From Chitinophaga jiangningensis (GTDB lineage Bacteria > Bacteroidota > Bacteroidia > Chitinophagales > Chitinophagaceae): a stretch of DNA of 64,000 nt. The stretch lies in NCBI RefSeq assembly GCF_900142605.1, contig NZ_FRBL01000001.1:682001-746000 (forward strand), in the 5' to 3' direction. The notes beneath the pieces were generated by a model. That model had not been told where the DNA came from. It made no database searches and saw nothing but the letters and a program-made list of their open reading frames with translations. Shown here in pieces: positions 8,066 through 15,812 of the stretch; position 1 is the first letter of the stretch; each line of letters opens with the position of its first letter. Position numbers and translations under genes: made by a program.

Positions 8066-10204
8066 TCAACTCACCCCACTACCTGGTTTCACCGCCTGGG
8101 CAGGGTTTACAAATACGAGTTTACCGTTATCTTCTGCCATCAGGATCATACCCTGACTTTCAATACCACGCATTTTGCGGGGCGCCAGGTTGGCCACCAG
8201 GGTTACCTGTTTACCAATGATGTCTTCCGGTGCGAAGTGCGCTGCGATACCGGAAACAACGGTGCGTTGTTCGGTGCCGATATCTACCAGTAATTTCAAC
8301 AGTTTATCCGCTTTTTCCACTTTTTCTGCGGTGAGGATGGTACCTACACGCAGGTCCAGTTTAGCGAAATCATCGAACTGAATTTCAGGCTTTGCAGGAG
8401 CGGCCGGTTTTTCTTCTTTTGGTGCTAATGCTGCTGCAGTGGCTGCAGCGGCAGCGTCGATCGCTTTTTTGGACTCAGCCAGTTTTGCCAGCTGGGCAGC
8501 GATAGCCTCGTCTTCAATTTTCTTGAACAGCAGTTCTGGTTCACGCAGGGAATAACCTACGCTGAGCAGTTTGGCAGAACCTGCGTTTTCCCAATCCAGC
8601 ATACGCTCTACCACCTTCATCATGTGCAGCATTTTCTTAGCTGTGAACGGCAGGAACGGATTGATGAGAATCGCCAGGTTGGCGGTCAGCTGCAAACATA
8701 CGTGCAGGCAGATGTCGATACGCTGCTGGAGCATTTCGAGATCATCGGCCGTGTATTTATCATGTGCTTCTCCCTTATTCAGTTTTTCAATGGCTTTAGC
8801 AAGAATCCAGGGCTCATTACGCTGCATGTACTGGTTTCCTTTGGAAGAGAGGGCCATGATTTCGGACAGGGCTTCTCTGAATTTGTAGGATTCCAGTGCA
8901 TTTTCCACTCTTTCTTTAGCGGCAGCAAATTCGCTGAGCATCGCACGGTCTTCATCGTTAACCAGGTGGGCATGCAAATTAGGGACTTTGCCTCCGCACA
9001 GTTTGTGCATCAGCACCATGGTACGGTTTACAAAGTTACCCAGGTTAGCTACCAGCTCACTGTTATTCCTGTCCTGAAAATCTTTCCAGGTAAAGTCGTT
9101 ATCCTTTGTTTCCGGCGCCGTGGAGGTAAGTACATAGCGCAATACATCCTGCTGATCCGGGAAGTCGCAGATATAATCATTCACCCATACTGCCCAGTTG
9201 CGGGAAGTGGAGATTTTATCGCCTTCCAGGTTCAGGAATTCGTTTGCAGGCACATTATCCGGAAGTACATATCCACCGTGTGCTTTCAGCATGCTCGGGA
9301 ATATAATACAGTGGAAAACGATGTTATCTTTCCCAATAAAATGAACCAGCTTGGTATCGTCTTTACACCAGTAATCGGCCCAGTTTTCAGTCAGTTCTTT
9401 GGTAGCGGAGATATAACCGATCGGGGCATCAAACCATACGTACAGTACTTTACCTTCCGCATCCGGCAGGGGCACTTTAATACCCCAGTTGCTGTCGCGG
9501 GTCATTGCGCGGGGATGTAAACCACTATCCAGCCAGCTTTTACACTGTCCGTACACGTTGTTTTTCCATTCCTTGTGCCCTTCGAGCAGCCATTCGTTCA
9601 ACCATGGTTCGTAGTTCTGTAAAGGCATGTACCAGTGTTTGGTTTTTTTCTTTACAGGTACCGCATCACTGAGAGCGGAGTGTGGGTTGATCAGTTCATC
9701 CGGGCTAAGGCTGTTACCGCATTTTTCGCACTGATCGCCATAGGCTTTATCATTGCCGCAATGCGGGCAGGTACCGATGATATATCTGTCGGCCAGGAAC
9801 ATATTGGCCTTAGGATCGTAATACTGTTCTGATTCTTTTTCCTCGAAAAGGCCATCGTTGTACATTTTCAGGAAAAACTCAGCAGCAGTTTCATGGTGAA
9901 TTTTGTTGCTGGTGCGGGAAAAGATATCGAAAGAGATACCCATCGCTGCAAAGCTGTCACCAATAATTTTATGGTATTTATCCACAACGTCCTGTGGAGT
10001 GATGCCTTCCTTCATTGCTTTGATGGTGATGGGTACCCCATGTTCATCAGTTCCGCAAACGAATTTCACATCAGCTTTTTTGGCGCGAAGATATCGCACG
10101 TAAATATCTGCAGGAATATAGCAGCCGGCCAGGTGTCCGATATGAACAGGGCCATTGGCATACGGTAGCGCCGCAGTTATTAGATATCTGTTAAATTTTC
10201 CCAT
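8066..10204 (-). CDS. metG: Methionyl-tRNA synthetase with C-terminal tRNA-binding domain
   Basis: A 712-residue class I synthetase that charges tRNA(Met). HIGH is at residues 21-24 and the KMSKS-loop variant KISTS at 330-334. A zinc knuckle has Cys146, 149, 159 and 162. The anticodon-binding helical domain follows, then an Ala/Lys-rich linker and a C-terminal EMAP/Trbp111-like domain from about 605 (FDDFAKLDLRVGTIL). Length and domain order match bacterial homodimeric MetRS. It is monocistronic as judged by the terminator after it and a divergent gene before it. Confidence 0.98.
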   Translation of the reverse strand: MGKFNRYLITAALPYANGPVHIGHLAGCYIPADIYVRYLRAKKADVKFVCGTDEHGVPITIKAMKEGITPQDVVDKYHKIIGDSFAAMGISFDIFSRTSNKIHHETAAEFFLKMYNDGLFEEKESEQYYDPKANMFLADRYIIGTCPHCGNDKAYGDQCEKCGNSLSPDELINPHSALSDAVPVKKKTKHWYMPLQNYEPWLNEWLLEGHKEWKNNVYGQCKSWLDSGLHPRAMTRDSNWGIKVPLPDAEGKVLYVWFDAPIGYISATKELTENWADYWCKDDTKLVHFIGKDNIVFHCIIFPSMLKAHGGYVLPDNVPANEFLNLEGDKISTSRNWAVWVNDYICDFPDQQDVLRYVLTSTAPETKDNDFTWKDFQDRNNSELVANLGNFVNRTMVLMHKLCGGKVPNLHAHLVNDEDRAMLSEFAAAKERVENALESYKFREALSEIMALSSKGNQYMQRNEPWILAKAIEKLNKGEAHDKYTADDLEMLQQRIDICLHVCLQLTANLAILINPFLPFTAKKMLHMMKVVERMLDWENAGSAKLLSVGYSLREPELLFKKIEDEAIAAQLAKLAESKKAIDAAAAATAAALAPKEEKPAAPAKPEIQFDDFAKLDLRVGTILTAEKVEKADKLLKLLVDIGTEQRTVVSGIAAHFAPEDIIGKQVTLVANLAPRKMRGIESQGMILMAEDNGKLVFVNPAQAVKPGSGVS

Positions 10205-10305
10205 ACTATCTTAAAGAATACTAAAATTAATTTTGTTTTTGGAATAGCCGATGTAATTCATCAACTTAGTCCGGGCGATGTATCCGTGAGGACATATCAA
10301 TCTTA

Positions 10306-10313
10306 CAAAGGTA
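10306..10313 (-). promoter_or_regulatory. Candidate -7 box for metG
   Basis: The minus strand reads TACCTTTG, an exact match to the Bacteroidota -7 consensus TAnnTTTG, about 100 bases before the metG start. No convincing -33 TTTG lies 19 bases further upstream, so support is partial. Confidence 0.4.
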
Positions 10314-10325
10314 AACAAAAGTACA

Positions 10326-11240
10326 ATGGTAAGAATTCCACCATATCTGAAAAAAGGTGATTTAATAGGCATCACCTGCTCCAGCAGTAAAATGGAGCTG
10401 GCTGCTGCCGAGTATGCTGCGGAGGTAATCCGTGGCTGGGGCTATCGCGTACACCTTGGCATTACAGTGGGCACCAGTTTTCATAACTTTTCCGCTCCTG
10501 ATGAGCTGCGCCTGGAAGAGCTGCAGGACATGCTGGACGATCCGGAGATGAAAGCGATCATCTTTGGACGTGGCGGCTATGGGATGGTCTGTATCATCGA
10601 CAAACTAAACCTGAAAAAGTTCCGCAAGCATCCGAAATGGTTATGCGGCTACAGTGATATTACCGTGCTGCATTCACATATCCATGAACGTTATGGCATC
10701 CCTACCATTCATTCCCTGATGTGCAGCGGCATTACGCCTGAAACGGTGGAAGATGAATATGTACACAGCCTGGAGCAGATCCTTAAAGGCAAAAACTACA
10801 GCTATCATACGCCTGTGCATGAACTGAACCGGGAGGGCAGTGCCAGCGGCTTACTGGTAGGTGGTAATTTGTCGATGCTGGCCAATATCTCCGGTACTAA
10901 ATCCCAGGTAAAAACAAAAGGCAAAATCCTGTTGCTGGAAGATATCGGGGAGTACCGGTACAATGTGGACCGCATGATGTACAACCTCAAAAGGGCCGGC
11001 TGGCTGGACGAACTGGCCGGACTGGTAGTAGGCGCCTTTACCGACGGCAAAGAAACCCAGACCCCGTTCGGCCAGTCGGAATATGAGATCATTCACAACC
11101 TGGTGAAAGATTACGATTATCCGGTTTGTTTTAGCTTCCCCATTGGCCATCAGCCGGCAAACTATGCGGTAAAACTGGGCATGAAGCACCACCTGAAGGT
11201 AGGAGAAGCCAAAACGGTTTTGAAACTGCAGGCAGATTAA
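10326..11240 (+). CDS. LD-carboxypeptidase, peptidase family S66
   Basis: A 304-residue serine peptidase that trims the terminal D-Ala from the tetrapeptide of cell-wall muropeptides during recycling. The family motif GRGGYG is at 81-86, and the likely triad is Ser110 (GYSDIT), Glu205 (LLLEDIGEY) and His275 (PIGHQPAN). No signal peptide is visible, so it is probably cytoplasmic. Its stop codon overlaps the stop of the convergent ThiF-like gene by four bases, leaving no room for a terminator between them. Confidence 0.93.
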   Translation: MVRIPPYLKKGDLIGITCSSSKMELAAAEYAAEVIRGWGYRVHLGITVGTSFHNFSAPDELRLEELQDMLDDPEMKAIIFGRGGYGMVCIIDKLNLKKFRKHPKWLCGYSDITVLHSHIHERYGIPTIHSLMCSGITPETVEDEYVHSLEQILKGKNYSYHTPVHELNREGSASGLLVGGNLSMLANISGTKSQVKTKGKILLLEDIGEYRYNVDRMMYNLKRAGWLDELAGLVVGAFTDGKETQTPFGQSEYEIIHNLVKDYDYPVCFSFPIGHQPANYAVKLGMKHHLKVGEAKTVLKLQAD

Positions 11241-12049
11241 TCTTCCACATCCGGTACAATGTCCAGTCCGTAGTCATCTGCGGACAGGAGGCCTTTTGTT
11301 TTCACGGCTTCTATTCCTTCCCTGTCAGCCGTCAGTTCATGGACCGTGTTTGTATTATGGAGATAGTCAATGCCGTAAAGCTTGTTGGTAAGTCCGATCG
11401 GCACATCTATCAGGTATTTAATCACATCGGTAGCGATGCGCATGCCTGTGGCGCCGTGTGTAACACCGAGCGCACCTGCGTCGTAGTTACGATAATCGTC
11501 GGTAATATCCTGTGCACAGCGGTAAGAGGCGGAGCGGGTACCATCCGGCATGGGCATATTGAAACCACCGTACCAGGCGAGCCAGTTATGCACTTCTCCC
11601 ACTACCAGTGGTTTATCGTGAATAATGCAGGCATCGTTGATCAGGAGGTGTGAGGGCAGGTGTTGCGTGCAATCCACGATGATATCGAAGCCATCGAGCA
11701 GGAATGCCATTGTTTCAGGCTTTGCCTGTAACAGCAACGGATAAGGGCGGGCAAAGGGATTTACGCCATAGAGCCGGCTGCCGGCCATTTTCGCTTTATG
11801 TTTTTTTACGTCCTGTACATGGAAGATTGGCTGACGGGGCATGTCTTCATCGTTGATAACACCGTAATCGGCGATACCGATGATACCTACCCCGCTGGCA
11901 CCCAGGTATTGGATCACCGGGCTGCCGAGGCCGCCGGCGCCGATAACGAGTACGCGGGACATTTTCAGTTTTTCCTGCATTGCCAGTCCGAATCCCGGAA
12001 CGGCAATAGCGTGCTTGAAGTGCTGGGCTTCCTTTTCACTAATAATCAT
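11237..12049 (-). CDS. ThiF/MoeB/HesA-family adenylyltransferase-like protein
   Basis: A 270-residue E1-like protein. The nucleotide-binding motif VLVIGAGGLGSP is near residues 33-44, then an acidic loop (ADYGVINDEDMPRQ) and a substrate region (VDCTQHLPSHLLINDACI). MoeB and ThiF activate the C-terminus of a small sulfur-carrier protein by adenylation. The paired CxxC zinc motifs of canonical MoeB/ThiF are not seen; only single cysteines remain (YRCAQD). No MoaD, ThiS or rhodanese gene is adjacent. It may act on another carrier or have lost the usual activity. Confidence 0.85.
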   Translation of the reverse strand: MIISEKEAQHFKHAIAVPGFGLAMQEKLKMSRVLVIGAGGLGSPVIQYLGASGVGIIGIADYGVINDEDMPRQPIFHVQDVKKHKAKMAGSRLYGVNPFARPYPLLLQAKPETMAFLLDGFDIIVDCTQHLPSHLLINDACIIHDKPLVVGEVHNWLAWYGGFNMPMPDGTRSASYRCAQDITDDYRNYDAGALGVTHGATGMRIATDVIKYLIDVPIGLTNKLYGIDYLHNTNTVHELTADREGIEAVKTKGLLSADDYGLDIVPDVED

Positions 12050-12064
12050 GCGCTGTTTCCTTTA

Positions 12065-13414
12065 CTATTCCTGTGGAAATTCCAGGGTAAATTTACTTCC
12101 TTTCCCTATTACGCTTTCCACTTTAATTTTTCCGTGATGAGCATCTACAATGGCTTTCACATAGCTGAGTCCGAGGCCGAAACCTTTTACGTTGTGGACG
12201 TTGCCGGTGTGAGCGCGGTAGAACTTTTCAAAGATACGCGAAATAGTGTCGCGACTCATACCGATACCATTATCGGAAATGATGATGAACAGGCTTTTGC
12301 GGGTGTTATAGGTGTTGATGGAGACTTCCAGATTTTCTTTTGAATACTTGATGGCGTTATCAAGGAGGTTGAACACTACGTTGGAGAAGTGCACATCATC
12401 AGCCATGATCACCGGGTTGACGGCGTTCAGCTGAAGGTCTACCACCCCGTTTTTGGAAGCCAGTTGCAGCTGGAGGTTATCCACTGTATGTTGAATCACG
12501 TCGTGTACGTCGGTGGCTTGCAATTTGAGGCCGATTTCATCTTTTTCGAGCAGGGCCGACTGCAGGATGGTTTCCACCTGTTTATTCATGCGTTTATTTT
12601 CCTCCTTGATGATACCGGAGAAGTAGCGGATTTTATCCTTATTATCCATCACCTTTTCGTTGCCGATGGCGTCTATGGCGAGGGAGATGGTGGCCAGCGG
12701 CGTTTTCAGCTCGTGGGTCATATTGTTGATAAAGTCCGATTTTATTTCAGAGAGTTTTTTCTGATTGAGCATGGTTCGTATGGTGAGTGCGAACGCCGTG
12801 ATGAGGATGAGGGTAAAAATAACGCCCCCAATAATCATGATGGTTAATTGGCGCACCACATCGTCTTCGTTGGGTGTAATCAGGAACAGCTGTTCGGAGG
12901 CGGCTGTAGGATTATCGTCGAGGGGGATAATCCTGATTTTGAATTCTTTTTTCAGTGTATCCTTTGTGGCTTTGGCAAACAGTTGGGCGAACCCGCCTGA
13001 CTGTACCCGCCATGCGCTGTGGAAGCCTGGTATGGGCCCGTTGATACCAAATTCGTAGTGGGCGGTATCCATGCGGTGTTCTCTCAGGCTGTTTTTGATT
13101 ACTTTATCAATTTCAGTGGGGGTAAACAGGTCGGTAACTGCGGGTTTAAAAACCTGTGGCTTAGCGAAATCGAGGTTGAGGGAGTTATTGGTAGGATCTG
13201 CCGATGGGTTGATCCTCAGTTGCACGTAGTTACCGCGGTGATTGATGAAATATTGCCTGATATCGTACAGTACATCAATGGCCCGTTGGTCGAGCTGTTT
13301 ACTTTTAATAACCACAGCACTTTTGATCCAGTTTACCTGGATGTAGATGATGCCAAACAGGGAGATGGTGATGAGTGCAACAATGACAGGAAAAATTCGC
13401 TTCAACGGTATCAT
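12065..13414 (-). CDS. Sensor histidine kinase (orphan)
   Basis: A 449-residue two-pass membrane kinase. Transmembrane segments at about 7-28 and 190-212 enclose a periplasmic sensor domain of some 160 residues. The phosphoacceptor is His234 (NMTHELKTPLA), followed by the N-box with Asn353 (NLLDNAIKYS), DNGIG at 381-385 and the GFGLGLS lid motif at 411-417. No response regulator lies next to it, so its partner must be encoded elsewhere. It ends 15 bases before the ThiF-like gene; co-transcription is possible but the products are unrelated. The signal sensed is unknown. Confidence 0.93.
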   Translation of the reverse strand: MIPLKRIFPVIVALITISLFGIIYIQVNWIKSAVVIKSKQLDQRAIDVLYDIRQYFINHRGNYVQLRINPSADPTNNSLNLDFAKPQVFKPAVTDLFTPTEIDKVIKNSLREHRMDTAHYEFGINGPIPGFHSAWRVQSGGFAQLFAKATKDTLKKEFKIRIIPLDDNPTAASEQLFLITPNEDDVVRQLTIMIIGGVIFTLILITAFALTIRTMLNQKKLSEIKSDFINNMTHELKTPLATISLAIDAIGNEKVMDNKDKIRYFSGIIKEENKRMNKQVETILQSALLEKDEIGLKLQATDVHDVIQHTVDNLQLQLASKNGVVDLQLNAVNPVIMADDVHFSNVVFNLLDNAIKYSKENLEVSINTYNTRKSLFIIISDNGIGMSRDTISRIFEKFYRAHTGNVHNVKGFGLGLSYVKAIVDAHHGKIKVESVIGKGSKFTLEFPQE

Positions 13415-13613
13415 GCAAGTATAAGTAAGCTCTAAATTTAAAGAATAAAGGGACGTTATGGCAGCATTATTTTGTTAAAATAGACCCTTGCTATAGCAAC
13501 AATGATACAAAATTAGAATGTTAAGATAGTTTGCGGGCACTGCGCCTGCAATTCAATATTACTTTAACGTAATTTTAACGGCGAAGTTCTGATTATTTTA
13601 TTTCTTCTTTCCT

Positions 13614-13621
13614 TACCTTTG
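13614..13621 (+). promoter_or_regulatory. -7 box for a putative small RNA
   Basis: TACCTTTG matches the Bacteroidota consensus TAnnTTTG exactly. It lies just upstream of a hairpin-rich segment that ends in an intrinsic terminator. The -33 element is weak. Confidence 0.5.
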
Positions 13622-13626
13622 TCCTA

Positions 13627-13772
13627 TCAAACTGGTACTAAATTTGCTTAGTTAAGTTTGACAAAAGCACAAGAAATTAAACTTTCTACATACATCGACG
13701 TGGATTCGTTCCATAAGCGATTTAGATTTTGGTTGATAAAATGGTAAGGAGGTTGTCTAGCCTCCTTTTTTT
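13627..13772 (+). ncRNA. Candidate structured small RNA of about 145 bases
   Basis: The segment has all parts of a stand-alone transcript: a -7 box, a 5' hairpin at 13627-13661 (TCAAACT pairs with AGTTTGA, and ACTAA with TTAGT inside it), a small TTCG-containing hairpin near 13700, and a terminator at 13746-13772 (AAGGAGG/CCTCCTT then seven T). I do not recognise the family; tmRNA, RNase P and SRP signatures are absent. The middle also holds a 29-codon frame from a TTG at 13658 to TAA at 13747 that ends HKRFRFWLIKW, so a micro-protein is an alternative reading. Confidence 0.45.
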
Positions 13773-13873
13773 ATTTCTTCTACTTTCCTTTTTTTGATTT
13801 TCATTTTATTTATTTTTTTAGGGAGATATTATACAAGCTATTGAAAGCGTGTATGTTATATATTTATTGCCGA

Positions 13874-13934
13874 TATTTATCCGGCACCAAAGGTGCCGGA
13901 TAAATACCGACGGGGAGGGCGGGTGCCCTCCCCG
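13874..13934. repeat. Two palindromes in the divergent gap before yqgE
   Basis: The first (13874-13906) has 15-base arms and loop AAA. The second (13911-13934) has ten-base GC-rich arms and loop GGGT. They lie between the divergent kinase and yqgE genes, after the small-RNA candidate. Confidence 0.88.
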
Positions 13935-14401
13935 CAGACAGCTGTAATGGAAGAATTGATGCGATTCTAGCCAGGTAGCGCATTCCTGTGGAGAATAAAC
14001 TCACTTTTTGAAGTAAAAGGGACGGCGGGTGCCCTCCCCGCACCTGGCTCTTCCTTCACTGTAACGGAAAGGCGGGCAGTTGTGCGCCTAAATGTAAAGT
14101 CAAGAGCGTTCCAGCAACATACTGGAAAGGCTTACAGCCCTACCTTCAAGTTAGAAGCCCATGGCCCCAAACATGGAAAGGTAACAGTCTTTCACGCCAG
14201 TCGTGAGGCAGGCTCCCAGCCTCTTTGCTGTAATTGCCCGCCAACAACGCCAGCGCGCAGCGCGGCCCCACCCGTGACACTGTAGGTGTCACGGGTGATC
14301 AAACACAACATGCTGATAAAACAATCAAACCACATTTTTGCGTGATACGCCTTTTCCGTGAAATCACTTAAATTTATATAAGTGAATAAAAATGAAAGCT
14401 T
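13935..14401. other. Gene-free stretch with a 19-base direct repeat and another palindrome
   Basis: No credible gene is seen. A 19-base GC-rich segment at 13918-13936, which includes most of the second palindrome, recurs exactly at 14024-14042, but without the left arm. A further palindrome at 14269-14297 has 12-base arms and a five-base loop. The frame at 14082-14285 has no protein-like features. Just before yqgE, CACTT and AAGTG flank an AT-rich core. The stretch looks like decayed repeat material. Confidence 0.6.
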
Positions 14402-14953
14402 ATGGTAACCTTAGCTCCCGGCGTGTTGCTGATTGCAGATCCCTTTCTGAAAGACCCGAATTTTGCCCGGACGGTAGTATTGCTATGTGAGCATCAGGAC
14501 AAGGGCAGCTTTGGCTTTGTATTGAACAAGTTGTTTGACCAGCAGCTGGATGAACTGATCCCTGAGGTATTGGTATCAAAGGTACCGGTATATGTTGGGG
14601 GCCCGGTGCAGATGGATACGATTCACTTTGTGCATCAACAGCCTGATATTATCAGCGGCGGCATGCAGATAGGGCCTGGTATCTTCTGGGGAGGTCATTT
14701 TGACACAGTAGTGGCGCATATCAACGATGGAACGGTGGATCTGGATAAGATTAAGTTCTTCATTGGGTATTCCGGCTGGAGCAGCGGACAGCTGGGTGAG
14801 GAAATGGAGGAAAAATCGTGGATTATTTCCCCCGCTACCACCACATTGGTATTCGACAGGGAAGAGCAGCAAATCTGGCAGCGCGCATTGAAGAGTATGG
14901 GTAGCAACTTCGCGATGATGGCAAACTTCCCGATTGATCCATCCCTTAACTAG
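14402..14953 (+). CDS. YqgE/AlgH family protein
   Basis: A 183-residue DUF179-family protein. The start (LAPGVLLIADPFLKDPNFARTVVLLCEH) and the segments GFVLNKL, YVGGPVQ and GYSGWSSGQLGEE are hallmark features. Length is normal. No signal peptide, so it is expected in the cytoplasm. The family is widespread, but its biochemical role is poorly defined; the AlgH name comes from a link to alginate control in Pseudomonas. It stands alone, facing convergent atpDC with over 500 bases in between. Confidence 0.93.
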   Translation: MVTLAPGVLLIADPFLKDPNFARTVVLLCEHQDKGSFGFVLNKLFDQQLDELIPEVLVSKVPVYVGGPVQMDTIHFVHQQPDIISGGMQIGPGIFWGGHFDTVVAHINDGTVDLDKIKFFIGYSGWSSGQLGEEMEEKSWIISPATTTLVFDREEQQIWQRALKSMGSNFAMMANFPIDPSLN

Positions 14954-15146
14954 GCATTCCGGATTAGCCGCGGTTATTATCTCACTAATATCTGTATCCT
15001 ACAGTATTGGGTATGCTATGCCTGTAAAAATGAACAGGAATTATATGTTTTTTTAAAACAAATTAAATATCTTGCTAAAGTAAGATTAGTGAAGAGCGTA
15101 TTGTAACCCACTGGGAAAACCGTATACCGAGTATTAGCATACACCT

Positions 15147-15269
15147 ATGAAGGGAAAACCTATTGAAAAATCATTAGCTCCTTCTCTGGCCACGAAAGAC
15201 GTCGAGAGTTTACCCGTGACTGTATTACATACTGGCAAAAAATCATTGTACAGCGAATTCATTAGGTAA
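15147..15269 (+). CDS. Possible 40-residue micro-protein
   Basis: An ATG frame of 40 codons ends in TAA, then TAA again out of context eight bases before an RNA hairpin. The product begins MKGKPIEKSLAPSLATKD and has balanced, soluble composition with six lysines. No family is recognised and no clear ribosome-binding site is visible, though Bacteroidota rarely need one. It could be a small gene whose 3' UTR is the structured RNA at 15277, or a chance frame. Confidence 0.25.
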   Translation: MKGKPIEKSLAPSLATKDVESLPVTVLHTGKKSLYSEFIR

Positions 15270-15276
15270 TAATATA

Positions 15277-15402
15277 CAGCTTCGCAACTGAAGCTGCCCT
15301 ATTGGAGGACTTCGTGTGGCTGGTTATTCGTATAGCCGGTACCGTAAGTTCCGAAGATAGGGTCTTAAAAACCCCGTGAATAATATTGTTTATTCAGCGG
15401 GT
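15277..15402 (+). ncRNA. Candidate structured RNA between yqgE and atpC
   Basis: Several nested stems occur within 126 bases. Hairpin 1 (15277-15296) pairs CAGCTTC with GAAGCTG. Directly after it, CCCTAT (15297-15302) and CTTCG (15310-15314) pair with the contiguous block CGAAG-ATAGGG at 15352-15362, with GGCT/AGCC inside. A 3' hairpin (15366-15402) pairs AAACCC and TGAATAA with TTATTCA and GGGTTT across a 2x2 internal loop, ending in a T-rich stretch. I see no tmRNA, RNase P or riboswitch signature. The opposite gene atpC is convergent, so it cannot be a leader for that gene. Confidence 0.45.
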
Positions 15403-15430
15403 TTCTTCTAAGATTGGAATAGTTAGGACA

Positions 15431-15461
15431 AAAAGAAAGGCCGGGTAATCTTACCCGGCCT
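15431..15461 (-). terminator. Terminator of atpDC
   Basis: Perfect 11-base arms (15438-15448 and 15451-15461) enclose a two-base loop. On the minus strand the hairpin is followed by a T-rich run (TTTCTTTTTG). It lies 27 bases after the atpC stop codon. Confidence 0.85.
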
Positions 15462-15487
15462 GGTTATAATATGTTCAACTGGTGGTA

Positions 15488-15748
15488 TTATTTCTTATCC
15501 AGCGCTGCCGCACCTTCTACCAGTACGGTAGCTTTATTGCGTAAAACTTCCACGAATCCGCCACTGATAGTGAAATATTCAGTGTGGGTTTTATCTTTCA
15601 GCACTTTCATCTTACCATTTCCGAGCGCCGCGATTAAGGGCGCATGTTTATCCAGTATTTCAAAAGAACCGTCGATACCTGGGAGCTGTACTCCGTACAC
15701 CTCACCTGAGTATAACTTTCTTTCTGGTGTTAATACTTCTAATAGCAT
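15488..15748 (-). CDS. atpC: ATP synthase F1 epsilon subunit (short form)
   Basis: An 86-residue epsilon subunit made only of the N-terminal beta-sandwich (starts MLLEVLTPERKLYSGEV). The C-terminal helical hairpin of longer epsilon subunits, which inhibits ATP hydrolysis, is absent; this short form is usual in Bacteroidota. It links the gamma rotor to the c-ring. It follows atpD by 64 bases in the same transcript and is closed by a strong terminator. The rest of the ATP synthase operon is not in this window. Confidence 0.94.
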   Translation of the reverse strand: MLLEVLTPERKLYSGEVYGVQLPGIDGSFEILDKHAPLIAALGNGKMKVLKDKTHTEYFTISGGFVEVLRNKATVLVEGAAALDKK

Positions 15749-15812
15749 GTGAATGATGGTAAATGGTTAAATATGTGGAGTCATCCCTGCCGGGCAGGGA
15801 TGACCAACAATC

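Noticed and set aside
13935..14401. CRISPR array or rRNA remnant suggested by repeated GC-rich segments
   Set aside because: Only two copies of a 19-base segment exist, without regular spacing or spacers, and no rRNA motif is seen.
14954..15487. tmRNA, RNase P RNA or riboswitch in the gap before atpC
   Set aside because: None of the conserved core segments of these RNAs is found, and the adjacent gene is convergent, so a riboswitch has no target.
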